Shown piece after piece: positions 37,040-47,854 of a stretch of 64,000 bases of DNA. The DNA is taken from assembly GCA_028023455.1 (NCBI GenBank), contig JAQFVV010012400.1, positions 12,781,748-12,845,747 of the forward strand. Reading direction: 5' to 3'. The notes beneath the pieces are model-generated. The model was not told where the DNA came from. It was given only the letters and a program-made list of their open reading frames with translations, and ran no database searches. The translations under genes and the position numbers were made by a program. Position 1 is the first letter of the stretch. Every line of letters starts with the position of its first letter. The stretch comes from Epiperipatus broadwayi (taxonomy: Eukaryota; Onychophora; Udeonychophora; Euonychophora; Peripatidae).

Positions 37040-37905
37040 AAAAACAATATTTTCAATCCAAGTTAATTAACTTATATAGTCATATAGGTACAAACTCAGT
37101 TCAGTACCCATATATTTTGGTGTCATTGGTTCTATATAAGCTAATAAGCTTGGATTGAAAATATTATTGTATTTAATTCTAGACTCATAGTTTTGTAGTT
37201 AAGTTGAGATAAAAGATGGCTGCTAGAGGATTGCACTAGATTCTTAGATCTAGATGCAATGCTGTTAGATCCAATAATTCTCATTGATGAAAGCCACAAG
37301 CTAGAAACTAGTATGAGGATAGTGGATATGTAGGCAACTAGATAGAGATATTATGCACAAGTCTTCTGGATCCATTGATTACTCTGGCTTGCACTGAATG
37401 GCATTACTGTATAAAGAGTTTTACCTATTTTAACAGGTTGAGCAAGCATAAGAAATGGTGATCATGTGATCATTAGTATTTAACATCAATCCTGCCTAAT
37501 AGAATAGCAGTGGCTGTAATTAATGAACCAAAGACAACAAAATGTATGGGTACTGAACTTTAAACTAATGAGCCTGGATTGAAAATATTATTGTTTTCCA
37601 ATTTTAGACTCATAGTTTTGTAATTAAGCAGGGATAAAAGGTGGCTACTGGAAAGTTGCATTAAATCCTAAGATCTAGGTGCAGTGCTCTCAGATCCAAG
37701 GCTCCTCACTGTTGAAAGCCACAAGCTAGAAACTAGTCTAAGGATATTGGATGAGTGGCCACTAGATAAGGATTTTATGCACAAGCCTTCCGGTATCCAC
37801 TGATTACTCTGGCTGGCACTAAGTGGCACTACTCTATGATAAGTTTTGCCTGTTTTAACAGCTTGAGCAAGGATAAGAAATGGTGATCATGTGATAAAAG
37901 GGATT
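37040..37905. repeat. Repeat family D, first locus (two tandem units, one inverted part)
   Basis: A short inverted part (37055-37145) meets two direct units in tandem, about 420 bp apart (ggattgaaaatattattgt at about 37152 and 37572). Units contain taagatctaggtgcagtgct, aagccacaagctagaaacta and ggtgatcatgtgat blocks shared with 61960-63380. Non-coding, class unknown. Confidence 0.8.
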
Positions 37906-39411
37906 ACATATAGTTTTTTGCAAAAAAATGAATTTATAATAATCACTTTGTGTGTGTCTCTCTCAAAATGATATTACAGATGGTTTTACAAATTTTGTAT
38001 AATTTTAATGAACAATACTTCTAAAAAAGACTGATTTTGTTAGCTCCGCCTCCAAATGGGGATAAATCTGAAAAATAAAATGCTATTTCTCAATACCATT
38101 GGATTTTAACAACCTGTTACTTTAAAAAAAAAAAAACTTTGTATAACTAATTTCGTATTTTTTTCTTCTATTTTGTAACATTTATTTTTAAAAAAAAAAA
38201 ATCGTACAAGAAAAATTGTATTTGGACACCTAATTTATATATATTTGTTTAATTAAATTTTTAAAATTTTGAGCTATCTCTCAATTATATTATCATTTAC
38301 GAAAAAGATATATATAACATATTTAATATAATTTAATTTGTTTACAGAACACATATTACTTTCTTTGTTGTTATTAGTAAACAAAAAAATACTCCCAGTA
38401 TTTATTCCATCTATCATTAGGTATTCTCAATAATAGCCAGTGTCAACAAATGTCCTACACTGTCTTCTAAATGATTACCCTGTAAATGTTTATCCAGGGT
38501 GTGTTTTTATTTCCAGTTTGGGATCACAGCAATTGTACACAAAATAATATACATCTTATTTACCACCCTTTCCTTCCACAATTGATATTTGACATCACGT
38601 CTCAGTGATCATTAATCACTCAGAGTAATTTATAATAATCATAATAATAAATAATAATAAAACAAGTATATTAATGAATTGTAAAAAGTTCTGAGTATTA
38701 TAATGAAAAACTGTTCAAATGATTATTTCCTTGCAATTAGCCAACTTAGTGTGTTTTTACTCATTATGTTTCTATTTGGGAAAAAAATCTGAAAGAGAGG
38801 TATTTCTCAGCAGTGAGATATATAAAAATCATTTACCTCTTTACCTACTGATAAGTTACTAGAATAAATTATGTTAAGGTAGTAGTAAGTAATGGTAATT
38901 GTAAGCTATCACTGATAATAATTTGTAGCCTAACATTCAGTGTGCCGTCAATAGCGCACTTATCAAAATTGTAAAGATTGGTATCACTACAACTATTATG
39001 TCTCTAATATATTACATTGACTACATCAAATTTTAATCAATTTTTATATGCTTTCCATTTGGCTTAACCTCTTTTCAGAAACAAAACATTTTACACACAC
39101 ACTCACATATATATTCTCTAAACTTAATTGATATATTTAGTTAGTACAGAAGTTATTTTAAAATTTAATCATTTAATTTTTCGTATTTTTATTAATAATA
39201 TTATAATGCTTATTTATTTGATCAAAATGATATAATGCTGCCATAGAAATTGATAATCTTATCTTTAAACTTTAAACTCTGAAAGCAAATTACTAGCATA
39301 TATTAAAAAAATTTTTTTTATAAGAAACTGAGACTATAATTCGCTTTTTTTAAAAAACAAAATCAACATTTATAAACCAGGAAAACAAATTATTGTCAAC
39401 TAAATTCTAAA
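37906..39411 (+). other. Region upstream of the ankyrin gene
   Basis: No coding sequence. An acceptor-like site (aaccag|gaaaac) sits near 39381, about 30 bp before the ATG, so a 5' non-coding exon is possible. No distinctive promoter element can be supported in such A+T-rich DNA. Confidence 0.4.
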
Positions 39412-41673
39412 ATGAGCGGAGTTAAACGTCATATTATGTACTCTCCAACCCATGTACCATGTGAAAATGAAAATATGTTAAATCTCAGCAATACATCGTT
39501 GGATAGTAGAACAAGATTAAATAATGTATGTTATTCACTTGTGACTCTAAGGAATGATATGAGTACTGTTTTCAATGAAGTTGAAGGTGTTGTTAATAGT
39601 CAAAGCAAAAATTTTTCCATTGACCTCAGAAAAATCAATTTGGTGATCCAAAAACAATTAATGAAAGAAAGAAAATCATGGGAAGAACGTCTTGAAAAAC
39701 AAGAACATGAGAGACAACTTCAAATTGAAGAATTAAGGAAAAGTCTGCAGAAACAATTTAATGATGAAAAGCTTGTATTATATGAACAATTAGGAGAAGA
39801 GAAGATTTGTTTACAAAAACTGATTCAACAAGAGCAGAAAAAGCACAAGGAAGAAATATCACACCAAAAGGAAGTTGTGAAGATGCTTGAACATCTTCAA
39901 ATTCAATTTAATGAAAACTTGAAAGAAATAATGTCTTGGCAAAAAGAATCAGCAAATTTATTTACTGAAATAAGACATATGCCAAATAAACTGATTGAAA
40001 TGATGTCAGAAAATGAATCAAAGTTGAATAATTTCAATCAAGAAATATGGACTGAGTTTCTTACACAGATTGAAAAACGAGACAACGATGGAAGAGAAAC
40101 TTTACAAAAATTACTTGTGGAAAGAAAAGAAGCTGAGTTAGCATTTGAGGGTTTTCAACGGGAAGAAATTCAAAAACAAATTGAGTCTCTTAAAAAGCAA
40201 ATATTTAAAGAAAGTAAAACTAATATTCAAACTATTGAGAAAATACTTATTGAACAAGATCTTATTAATACAAAAATATTTGCATTAACAAATCAAATAA
40301 ATGTATTATTCAGCAATCAAAAAATGACTAAGCTCCATAAGGCTTGTAAAAAAAACTCTATAAAGAAATTAAATGAATTATTAGACAATGGAGAAGATGT
40401 AAATGTGATTAATGAGAATGGGGATACTCCACTTCACTTTGCAATCCTTAATAAAAATATCATGATGGTTGAAAAACTTATGCAACATAATGCAAATCTC
40501 AATTCTAAAAACAAGTTTTGTGTTACACCCTTATGGTTAGCTGTTTGTAATGATGCAGATATTGTCCAATGCCTTTTAACTAATGGAGCTAATCCTAATA
40601 TATCTCTCATTCATGGATTAACAGCATTACATCTTGCTGTTTTAAAAAGAGACTGTTATGTTATCAAAATGTTGTTAGATTATAATGCCAATGCCAGGTC
40701 TACCATAAAAGGAATGATTACCCCAGTCAATATGGCTGTTATTTTACAATGGGATGATGTTCTTGGTGAACTTAAGAATTTTTGCAGCAATCCTGAAAAT
40801 AATTGTGATATATGTGATTGTAAAAGGTTTGTTTTTTGTTTATCACAAATAATTGCCCCAGTCAATGAAAATGATATTTTAAAAACATTCAGTTTCAATC
40901 TTTTATACCATTTAACACTAATCAGTACTTATAAACCAATTATTGGAAAGTCTGGAATTATTTTAATGCTCATGAAACATTTGGATTACCATTTGAGTTT
41001 TCATAATTTTTCAATATATATCACAGCAATTTGGAGAATATTAAGTAACTTGACTGTTTTGACACCGGAAAATTGCAAAATATTACTGAACAATAACTGT
41101 ATAGAATACTTTATCAAGTGTTACAGTTTATTCCCCCAAGAGCTTAATTGTTTGTCCTACATGGTTGATACAATAAATAATATTTCTGAGGTGAAATCAC
41201 ATTGTCATAAAATCATTGTACCAATGTTTATTTCTATCTTGTTAAAATTGATTGATTTACGATTTGATAAAATTGATCAAATTATTAAAATATTTGGCCA
41301 TATTTTGTCTGATGATTCTGAAGTGTGGAATATTGCAACTCCCACCCGAGAAGAAGTTTCACTAAAAATAAAATCATTTGTGTCTAATTTACCACTAGAC
41401 AAGCCATCAAATATTACTTATGATTCACTGGAATCAATATTTGAGTTTCTCACTCATTTCCACAATAATGAAGTTCAACTTTGTGGAGCATGGTTGCTAG
41501 GAAATATCATGCAAACACAGCCTGAAAAATATTTACCATATCTTGTCAAAGAAGATGGTTTGAGCAAATTAATTTGCATTAGAGATAATGTGATGACTAA
41601 AAATAATGTAAAACTATTAATTCAAACAGTCATTTCTATATATAATGCATTAGATATTACTGGAAAACAATAA
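39412..41673 (+). CDS. Coiled-coil, ankyrin, ZYG11/ZER1-like ARM protein
   Basis: A 753-residue protein in one exon. Residues about 70-300 are Lys/Glu/Gln rich with heptads (coiled coil). Residues 305-460 hold about four ankyrin repeats, with GDTPLHFAI, VTPLWLAV and LTALHLAV cores. Residues about 475-745 are helical, and the last 100 or so resemble the C-terminal ARM repeats of ZYG11 and ZER1: NLTVLTPENCK, NNISEV and VQLCGAWLLGN followed by a P-x-K-Y-L-x-x-L-V-K-E-x-G-L segment. ZYG11/ZER1 are CUL2 ligase receptors for glycine N-degrons; there leucine-rich repeats, not ankyrins, precede the ARM. Start: first Met of the frame, no upstream in-frame Met seen. No signal peptide or membrane segment. 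A ligase-adaptor role is inference; it could be a retrogene. Confidence 0.9.
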   Translation: MSGVKRHIMYSPTHVPCENENMLNLSNTSLDSRTRLNNVCYSLVTLRNDMSTVFNEVEGVVNSQSKNFSIDLRKINLVIQKQLMKERKSWEERLEKQEHERQLQIEELRKSLQKQFNDEKLVLYEQLGEEKICLQKLIQQEQKKHKEEISHQKEVVKMLEHLQIQFNENLKEIMSWQKESANLFTEIRHMPNKLIEMMSENESKLNNFNQEIWTEFLTQIEKRDNDGRETLQKLLVERKEAELAFEGFQREEIQKQIESLKKQIFKESKTNIQTIEKILIEQDLINTKIFALTNQINVLFSNQKMTKLHKACKKNSIKKLNELLDNGEDVNVINENGDTPLHFAILNKNIMMVEKLMQHNANLNSKNKFCVTPLWLAVCNDADIVQCLLTNGANPNISLIHGLTALHLAVLKRDCYVIKMLLDYNANARSTIKGMITPVNMAVILQWDDVLGELKNFCSNPENNCDICDCKRFVFCLSQIIAPVNENDILKTFSFNLLYHLTLISTYKPIIGKSGIILMLMKHLDYHLSFHNFSIYITAIWRILSNLTVLTPENCKILLNNNCIEYFIKCYSLFPQELNCLSYMVDTINNISEVKSHCHKIIVPMFISILLKLIDLRFDKIDQIIKIFGHILSDDSEVWNIATPTREEVSLKIKSFVSNLPLDKPSNITYDSLESIFEFLTHFHNNEVQLCGAWLLGNIMQTQPEKYLPYLVKEDGLSKLICIRDNVMTKNNVKLLIQTVISIYNALDITGKQ

Positions 41674-42724
41674 AAAATATATATTGTGAACATGCTAAAT
41701 TTTATATGAGAGGTTATGATGCAATTATATAGTATGACACAATTTCTCACACATTTATATGTTATAAAACAAAAACAAACAATACATATCATAGACATTT
41801 ACCCATTTCATCAAATTATAAGTAGACATGGCCAGAATGATTTTTCTTTTCATTGATATTGGTCTAAACTGTATTTTATCATTCAATAATTATGAAAAAT
41901 ATTACACGTAAAAAAATGACAGGATACAGTTTATCCCAAGGTTTCTGAAAAGACTAATTAATCAATGAAACCAATTCATATGAGATATTTTTAATTTTAT
42001 CCATCAGTTGCCTTCTATATTTTACAAATATTTATTTATTTCATAACTGTCTTCTTTGGTGCAATGGTAAACTGGCAGATTGTAGCTCAAGATCTGTTGC
42101 CTCTAGTAATGAAACTTCTTACAAATTTCTAGACTATAAACTATTTAATTATTTTGACATGTTTGGTTTTTGCAATAATAGAATATAAAACTCTAGAGTT
42201 CATAATCCATGACTCATGGTTCAGCTCTATGAAATTTATTATTCAAACTTCTTATTAATTTCTGAGCAATAAATCATTTTATTTTTTATGTATAATGTAT
42301 ATTGATTTCAAACATGCATATTTCTAGACTGGAAGTAATAGGATAAATTAATTACAATGAAATGATATTATTTTAAAATAATCAGCTAACTAGCTCTTAA
42401 GAAAATTGCTTTTATAATATCAGCATTCTTCCTCAAATGGCAGTAAATTCACTTCTAATATTACAATATATTGTACAAAGACTTATATGTTTAAATAAAA
42501 ACCCTGAGGATGAACAGATATTTAAAGTGTGAATTTTTAACATCGGGATTATTTCACATTTTAAAAATCTGTTTAGTTTGAGTTTAATATTTAAATAGAT
42601 TAACTTTTTACATTATATTGGAATACTAGTAATGGGGTTGCTTCTTTTTAAAAAATGATACCACAAAACAACTATCTTGGAAGAGCTGATTGGTGAATTA
42701 TTCTAATTTAATGGCAAACATTGC
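41674..42724 (+). other. 3' flank of the ankyrin gene
   Basis: Probably includes the 3' untranslated region. A tRNA-like stretch at 42058-42110 is discussed under rejected items. Otherwise nothing is recognised. Confidence 0.5.
42268..42273 (+). promoter_or_regulatory. Candidate poly(A) signal for the ankyrin gene
   Basis: The first AATAAA noted after the stop codon, about 600 bp downstream. A second lies at about 42493. Such hexamers are frequent in this DNA, so support is modest. Confidence 0.35.
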
Positions 42725-42960
42725 AAATGTTTAATACTTTTATGGTGTGATTTTAACTACACTACTCCTATGCAAGGTAGAGATTGATTTCTATTTATTT
42801 TTAACACTTTGTGGTGCAATGTAATTATATGACAAAAGACGTGAAAAAAATCTATGATCCACAAGATACACATTTCATGCTGAAGCAACACTTATCAGTT
42901 GGCCCAAAACACAATCTCTTAACACATATTCTTATCAATGCTCAGTATATATATAGATTG
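42725..42960 (+). repeat. Family A-related partial copy
   Basis: Contains gacgtgaaaaaaatctatgatccaca and a tttcatgctgaagcaacact block, diverged from family A, leading directly into the fold-back element. Confidence 0.55.
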
Positions 42961-43442
42961 CAAACTACTATAGTTTAATTGATAAGTGTCAAATATGCTG
43001 CCCTCACAACTTTGACACAAAATCACTTAATGAAAGTATATCAATATTTTTTATTAATCAGTCATTAGACTATAGATTATCCAATAATGAATAATACTTC
43101 TGCAGTGTAATTTTCATTACATCACTCTCATGCAAGGTAGGGACTGGTTTCTATTTATTTGGGGATCATAGATCTTTTTCATATGTCTTTAGTCATATGT
43201 TTAAGATTAAATCTCTTGACAAGGTGTTAAAAGTGAATAGAAACCAGTCCTAACCTTGCATAAAAGTGGCGAAATTACACTATAGAAGTATTATCCATTA
43301 TTGAATAATCTATAGTCTAATAAATAACTAATAAACATTATCAATATACTTTCATTAAATGATTTGAGTCTAAGTTGTGAGTGCAGCACATTTGACAGTT
43401 ATCAATTAAACTGTTGCAATTTGCCTTCTGTATGTATATATA
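42950..43442. mobile_element. Fold-back element, about 210-bp inverted arms
   Basis: The left arm (about 42950-43160) is the inverted match of the right arm (about 43230-43442), centred near 43196. Paired landmarks include tttaattgataa...gtcaaat, tagactatag and tgcaaggtagggactggttt with their complements. Non-coding, MITE-like. Arms have diverged by several percent. Confidence 0.82.
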
Positions 43443-43728
43443 TAAAAGATTAATAAATTATAATAATACAGCTGAAATAATATGTTTAATGATCTGGTAG
43501 GACAACTTTTAACATGAAATGTCTGTATCAAAGCATAAGAGAGACATATTTGGCAGAGTGCCAATGTTTCCAATTATAAAAGCTTGAACTAGGGTGTGTT
43601 AGGAGATTTGCATAATTGCATATATAATAGATGAGTTATTAAGTGCTGCCTGTTCCAAAATTGAACACCCAGTATTTGTTGAGGGGAACACTATTAGCTT
43701 ATATGTTTATTATATATGTAGAATTCAA

Positions 43729-44215
43729 TTATATGTCAAGCTTCTTTGATTTTACATAATTACTTTCAAGGCAAACAATCTTGGCAGAAGCAGATTTAAA
43801 AGTGCATCTGGCAGTTTTCTCATGTTCCACAAACACTGAGCTATATGATGAATTTGTTTTAGCTCTGTTATATAGATAAGGGTGTTGAGATATCCTGGAT
43901 TTTAAGTTGGCAGTCTCCCTAAAGTATTTGCTCTTGCAGAAGGGGCAGGCTATAAAATAAACTAGTTGAGTTTTGTAATCACTATTAAGCTTGCCCTTAG
44001 AATTATTAAGAGTGTATTGAGGGAAGGAGGGCATTGAAAACTGATATTAAAGTCTTTAGAAAGAATGGAGGTTAATTTGGGTAGATGTTAGTGATAAAAG
44101 GCATATTAATCCAGGGTTTTGGATTGGAGGTTTGATATGTTTATATCTATTATAAAATGTCCTAATTTGTTTGTTAAGCATGGGGAGAGAATAACCTGCT
44201 TGGATTAGGTCTCTC
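43729..44215 (-). pseudogene. Penelope-like element: GIY-YIG endonuclease fragment
   Basis: Penelope-like retroelements carry a C-terminal GIY-YIG nuclease after the RT. The frame at 44034-43729 (101 codons) shows QLVYFIACPFCKSKYF, RETANLKSRISQH and SSVFVEHE, then a short tail ending near the nuclease C-terminus. The C-P-F-C knuckle and R-x-S-x-H match the Penelope subfamily. The Gly expected after the second Tyr (Y-V-G-E-T) reads Arg. Upstream to about 44215, another frame has YSLPMLNKQIR, typical of the RT-nuclease linker. The RT itself is absent (5' truncated), cut at the TA/GA microsatellite. Confidence 0.85.
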
Positions 44216-44222
44216 TTGTAAG

Positions 44223-44224
<2 letters not shown>

Positions 44225-44293
<69 letters not shown>
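44225..44293. repeat. (TA)n(GA)n microsatellite
   Basis: About 26 TA units followed by about 8 GA units; another TA run lies at 44633-44651. Confidence 0.95.
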
Positions 44294-44329
44294 CAATGAT
44301 AAAGATATGTATAAGAGATTGTGATCTAT

Positions 44330-44560
44330 GTGCATTTGGGGATTCAGAGATTTTTTTCAGATGATTTTTGCCATATGTCTATGATTACATTCCTTTACAG
44401 TGTTAAAAGAGGATAGAAACCAATCCCTATTTTTCACGAGAGTGGTATAGTGAAAATTATACTACAAAAGTATTATTCATTATTAGATAGTCTATAGTCT
44501 AATGAATGGCTAATAAAAATTATTGTAAATATTTATTACCAGAGGTTTAAGTAGCTGCTT
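44330..44560 (-). repeat. Partial copy of the fold-back family
   Basis: Shares gatagaaaccaatcccta, tagtctatagtctaat and neighbouring blocks with the right arm of 42950-43442. Confidence 0.6.
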
Positions 44561-45359
44561 TGTTTAATCTTTGAATAATCAATTTATGATGGATATATTT
44601 ATATTTTTGCCCACCAAAATGTGTTGCTTTAATATATATATATATATATATACGACAAGTGATAGTCACTAATAATAAATGATGCATTGAAAACGAAATT
44701 TTATAAAATAAATGTACATATACAGTATGCTAATTTTAATTTTGTTCATTCTTTGGGGGCATAAATTAGAAAGCTTGTTTTTATAACTGCATTATCATTG
44801 GATCAATATATAATAAATACATTTATTTAGGGCAGAAAATATCTGCTGAAATTTATTGATAATAATAAAATGACAAGTCTATAAGTTAGAAAGTCATCCA
44901 GGAAATTTGAAAAGTTTATCAACAAAAAATCCATACTAATCTTGTTCTGCAATGTGCATGAAATTACTCTCGACCACATAGCAGAAATAATAACTCATCT
45001 AGGTTTAGCTCTTCTTAAAAAATGCTGAAATGTAAAATTTATGGGGGAAAAATAATTTTGATATCAGAAACTAATATTTTGCACTTGAATAATGATTGAT
45101 CTTATGCTGTGACTGTAATTGAAAAGATTTATTATAAAACATTTAGGTTTGAGATTGTTTTATGTAAGCATATTGACCTAAAATAAGATTTTTATAAAAT
45201 TATACAATACAGGATTTTTCATACTTGCACTTCTATATGTAATATACATAAGAATTGCATACATAACTTCAAAATAGTCATAAATCTTATAAACTCAAGC
45301 AAGTTGTAGATCAATATAGGTAGTGTAGAAAACTAATAATAATATTATTCCATTTAGAT
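44561..45359. other. A+T-rich stretch without genes
   Basis: Nothing recognised. Confidence 0.6.
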
Positions 45360-46830
45360 AAGGCAAATACAAAATGTCTTGTTGGCTTCTTGCTCAAATT
45401 AGTGTCCAATTCAACAAAGATTTGCCTTTTCCAACAGTGAAATCTATAACATCACATCCAACAAGTTGAAAAACATATTGATTAACTTTATGATTTTATC
45501 ATTGTATTTTTCATTTTTATATGACATCTTTCAATGAAATTGTTCTATTGCTTGTACATTGTGTTGGTAAAGTATCCAAATCTCATTTCCATATAATAAA
45601 TTAAATTATAAATATGCGACTTTTTTTGCATATGTTAGTGAAGCTATAATTATACTATAATGTGTAATATGTCTGCTTAGCGCTTTCGAGATTTAATATT
45701 CAAATCTCATACTCATACCTTAACAAATGAAGACTGTTGTGATTTATTGTACACATATGCAAATGAGTTTGAATTTTTAATTAGTTAGGGATGGGTCAAA
45801 GCATGCCTCTCTTCTATTAATGGCACTGAGATCATTTGCTATGTAAAAAGCTTCTTTGACTTTTCTTTTGGCATCACTCTTTTCTGTACAAATTATTTGG
45901 GCAGAACTGGGTTCAAAAGCACTAAGCAGACATATTACACATTATAGTACAATTATAGCTTCACTAACGTATGCAGAAAAAGTCGCATATTTATAATTAT
46001 AATTTTTACTGGTGAAGAGAAAAACAATTTATAACAAATTAAAATAAAATAACAATTCTATTTACAACTAATTTAATTGCAGTTGAAAGTAGTTTAGTCC
46101 CTAAAAATGAAATGCCCTATCTTTTAACTTATTAAAAGAATTAGCAGCATCTTAGAGTCACTAATTGTATCTCAAATCAAATTCCACCTTTCTACTTACA
46201 AAACTACCAAAGTATTTAAATTGGTTTATATCTTAAGTTGATAATTATTTAACCTAAATGTTGTAAAAATCTGGCTAATAACAAACTTAGATTTTTGAAC
46301 ATTAATCATTAAAGAAAGATCTTTAAATATTGCATTAAAAATACATTAAGTATATTCTGTAAATCATTACTTGAACTGGAAAAAAGCACAATTACTAGCA
46401 TTTTTAAATTCAAAATCCAAGATGAAGTTCTTGTTTATACTTTTAATTGATTTAAATTTAACATTTCACAATCAATCCTATATCACATCTTGAACTCTGT
46501 TTTATTAAGCTGTCTATAAAAACTTCCAAAGACATTTATCAGAAAATTGAAAATCTACCTATAATAATATCTCCTTTTATTCTTTCATGTAGAAGTTTTA
46601 TAGTATGAATAAATTTTGGTGAACCCTTAACTAATTTCTTATAGTATAAATAAATTTTAGTGGACAACCAACTGATTTCAAGCAATACCATAAGCTTATC
46701 CAGTTATCCAAATGAAATGCCATGACCAAATCAATAAAAGCAGGATATAAATTACACTTTCGTTTTTCTGTATTTTCCTGGCAAAAAAAACCATGTCTAT
46801 AGTGTTTTATGATTCTTTAAAATTATGATT
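45360..46830 (-). mobile_element. LINE RT remnant, minus strand, split by a MITE
   Basis: Reverse-strand frames near 46690-46815 read a Q-E-N/K-lead, then LYPAFIDLVMAFHLDNW and SLWYCLKSVGCPLKFI: the LINE RT block normally written A-F-I-D-L-x-K-A-F-D followed by L-W-x-x-L-x-x-x-G-C-P. Near 45370-45590 the end of the same type of protein appears: LYGNEIWILYQHNVQAIEQFH and LLEKANL. The middle is decayed by stops, and a TIR element (45599-46013) sits between. The clade is not assigned. Confidence 0.75.
45599..46013. mobile_element. TIR element (MITE), about 415 bp
   Basis: Terminal inverted repeats of about 85 bp: 45601-45688 pairs with 45928-46012, sharing ttagtgaagctataatt and aatgtgtaatatgtctgctt with few mismatches. 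The interior (about 240 bp) is non-coding. It interrupts the LINE remnant. The A+T-rich flanks hide the target duplication. Confidence 0.85.
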
Positions 46831-47062
46831 GGAATCAATCTTTTAAACGACTTTGCAATGACCATTGAAAGCCAGTTATTCCTATTTTGTTTTATAAAAA
46901 AATGTAGGTTTATCATGATTTATTCATATTTGAATAATACAAATATTGATTTCAAAATAAGAAAATCAAGAATTCTGCATGATATGATTAATATAATAAT
47001 ATGCATAAATGGGCTTCATATACATTTATAATGATAACAAAATAAACATTCAAGTAAACAAA

Positions 47063-47371
47063 TATAAACAATAAGGATTGCTAATTTCTCAACAAGATTT
47101 GTGATAAATGCTTAGCTAGAGAATGCATTTAAAATATCTCTGTCAGGACTCCCTCCCCCCAAAAAAACTCTGACCATGGTTTCATGCTCTGGCATTCCTC
47201 AGAGAGATGCTAGGGTAGGCTCAGACCCTAGCACCTCTCTGAGGAGTGCCAGAGCATGAAACCATGATCAGAGTTGGGGGGGGTGTCATGACAGAGATAT
47301 TTTAAATGTTTTCTCTAGCTAAGCATTTATCACAAAGCTTGTTGAGGAATTGGCAATCCTCAATGTTTATA
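47063..47371. mobile_element. Long near-perfect hairpin, snapback MITE
   Basis: Arms of about 145-150 bp (47063-47211 and 47223-47371) with a loop of about 10 bases, centred on gctagggt / accctagc. The arms carry ccatggtttcatgctctggc and its complement almost unchanged; a C run and a G run pair in the middle. No coding sequence. The near-identity of the arms suggests recent origin or gene conversion. Confidence 0.9.
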
Positions 47372-47854
47372 ACTTACAAGCTTAAGAGAATAGGGTCATG
47401 TCATTTAAGACTCTTATTTTAAGCAAATATAACTTTGTAAATGTTGCACCACATTTCATTGCTAACAATTTAATCATATCTCTATAAACAAAATTTTGAA
47501 AATGAGTACTTTTTGGTCCATATGATTTGTCTTGTTCTACACACGTTTTTCTACCATAAAGGTATACATAGTAGAAAAAGTGCCCCCTAAAAGTATAATG
47601 CTTACATTTAAAGTGTGCAGTAGTGCTGCATTATAGATTTACAATTTATAGTTCCAATGGCATGAGATTTGAGAAAAAATATTAAATACATCAAACAATT
47701 AAATATTTATAAATTTCAATTTATAATGAGCACATATTTTGTATAAGTGGCATTATAAATAATTTTGTCAGCTATTTTCTTATGTTCATCATACATTCAA
47801 TCTGTCACACGACTACTCTTTTTCAATTAATTGCTAGATTGTTTTTAATATTTA

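Noticed and set aside
40680-40898. Minus-strand 72-codon ORF
   Set aside because: Shadow inside the ankyrin-ARM gene.
42058-42110. tRNA-like stretch (tttggtgcaatggtaaactggc, then a tgttgcct-type segment)
   Set aside because: The first part resembles a tRNA box A, but there is no GGTTC-x-A box B at the right distance and the acceptor stem does not pair.
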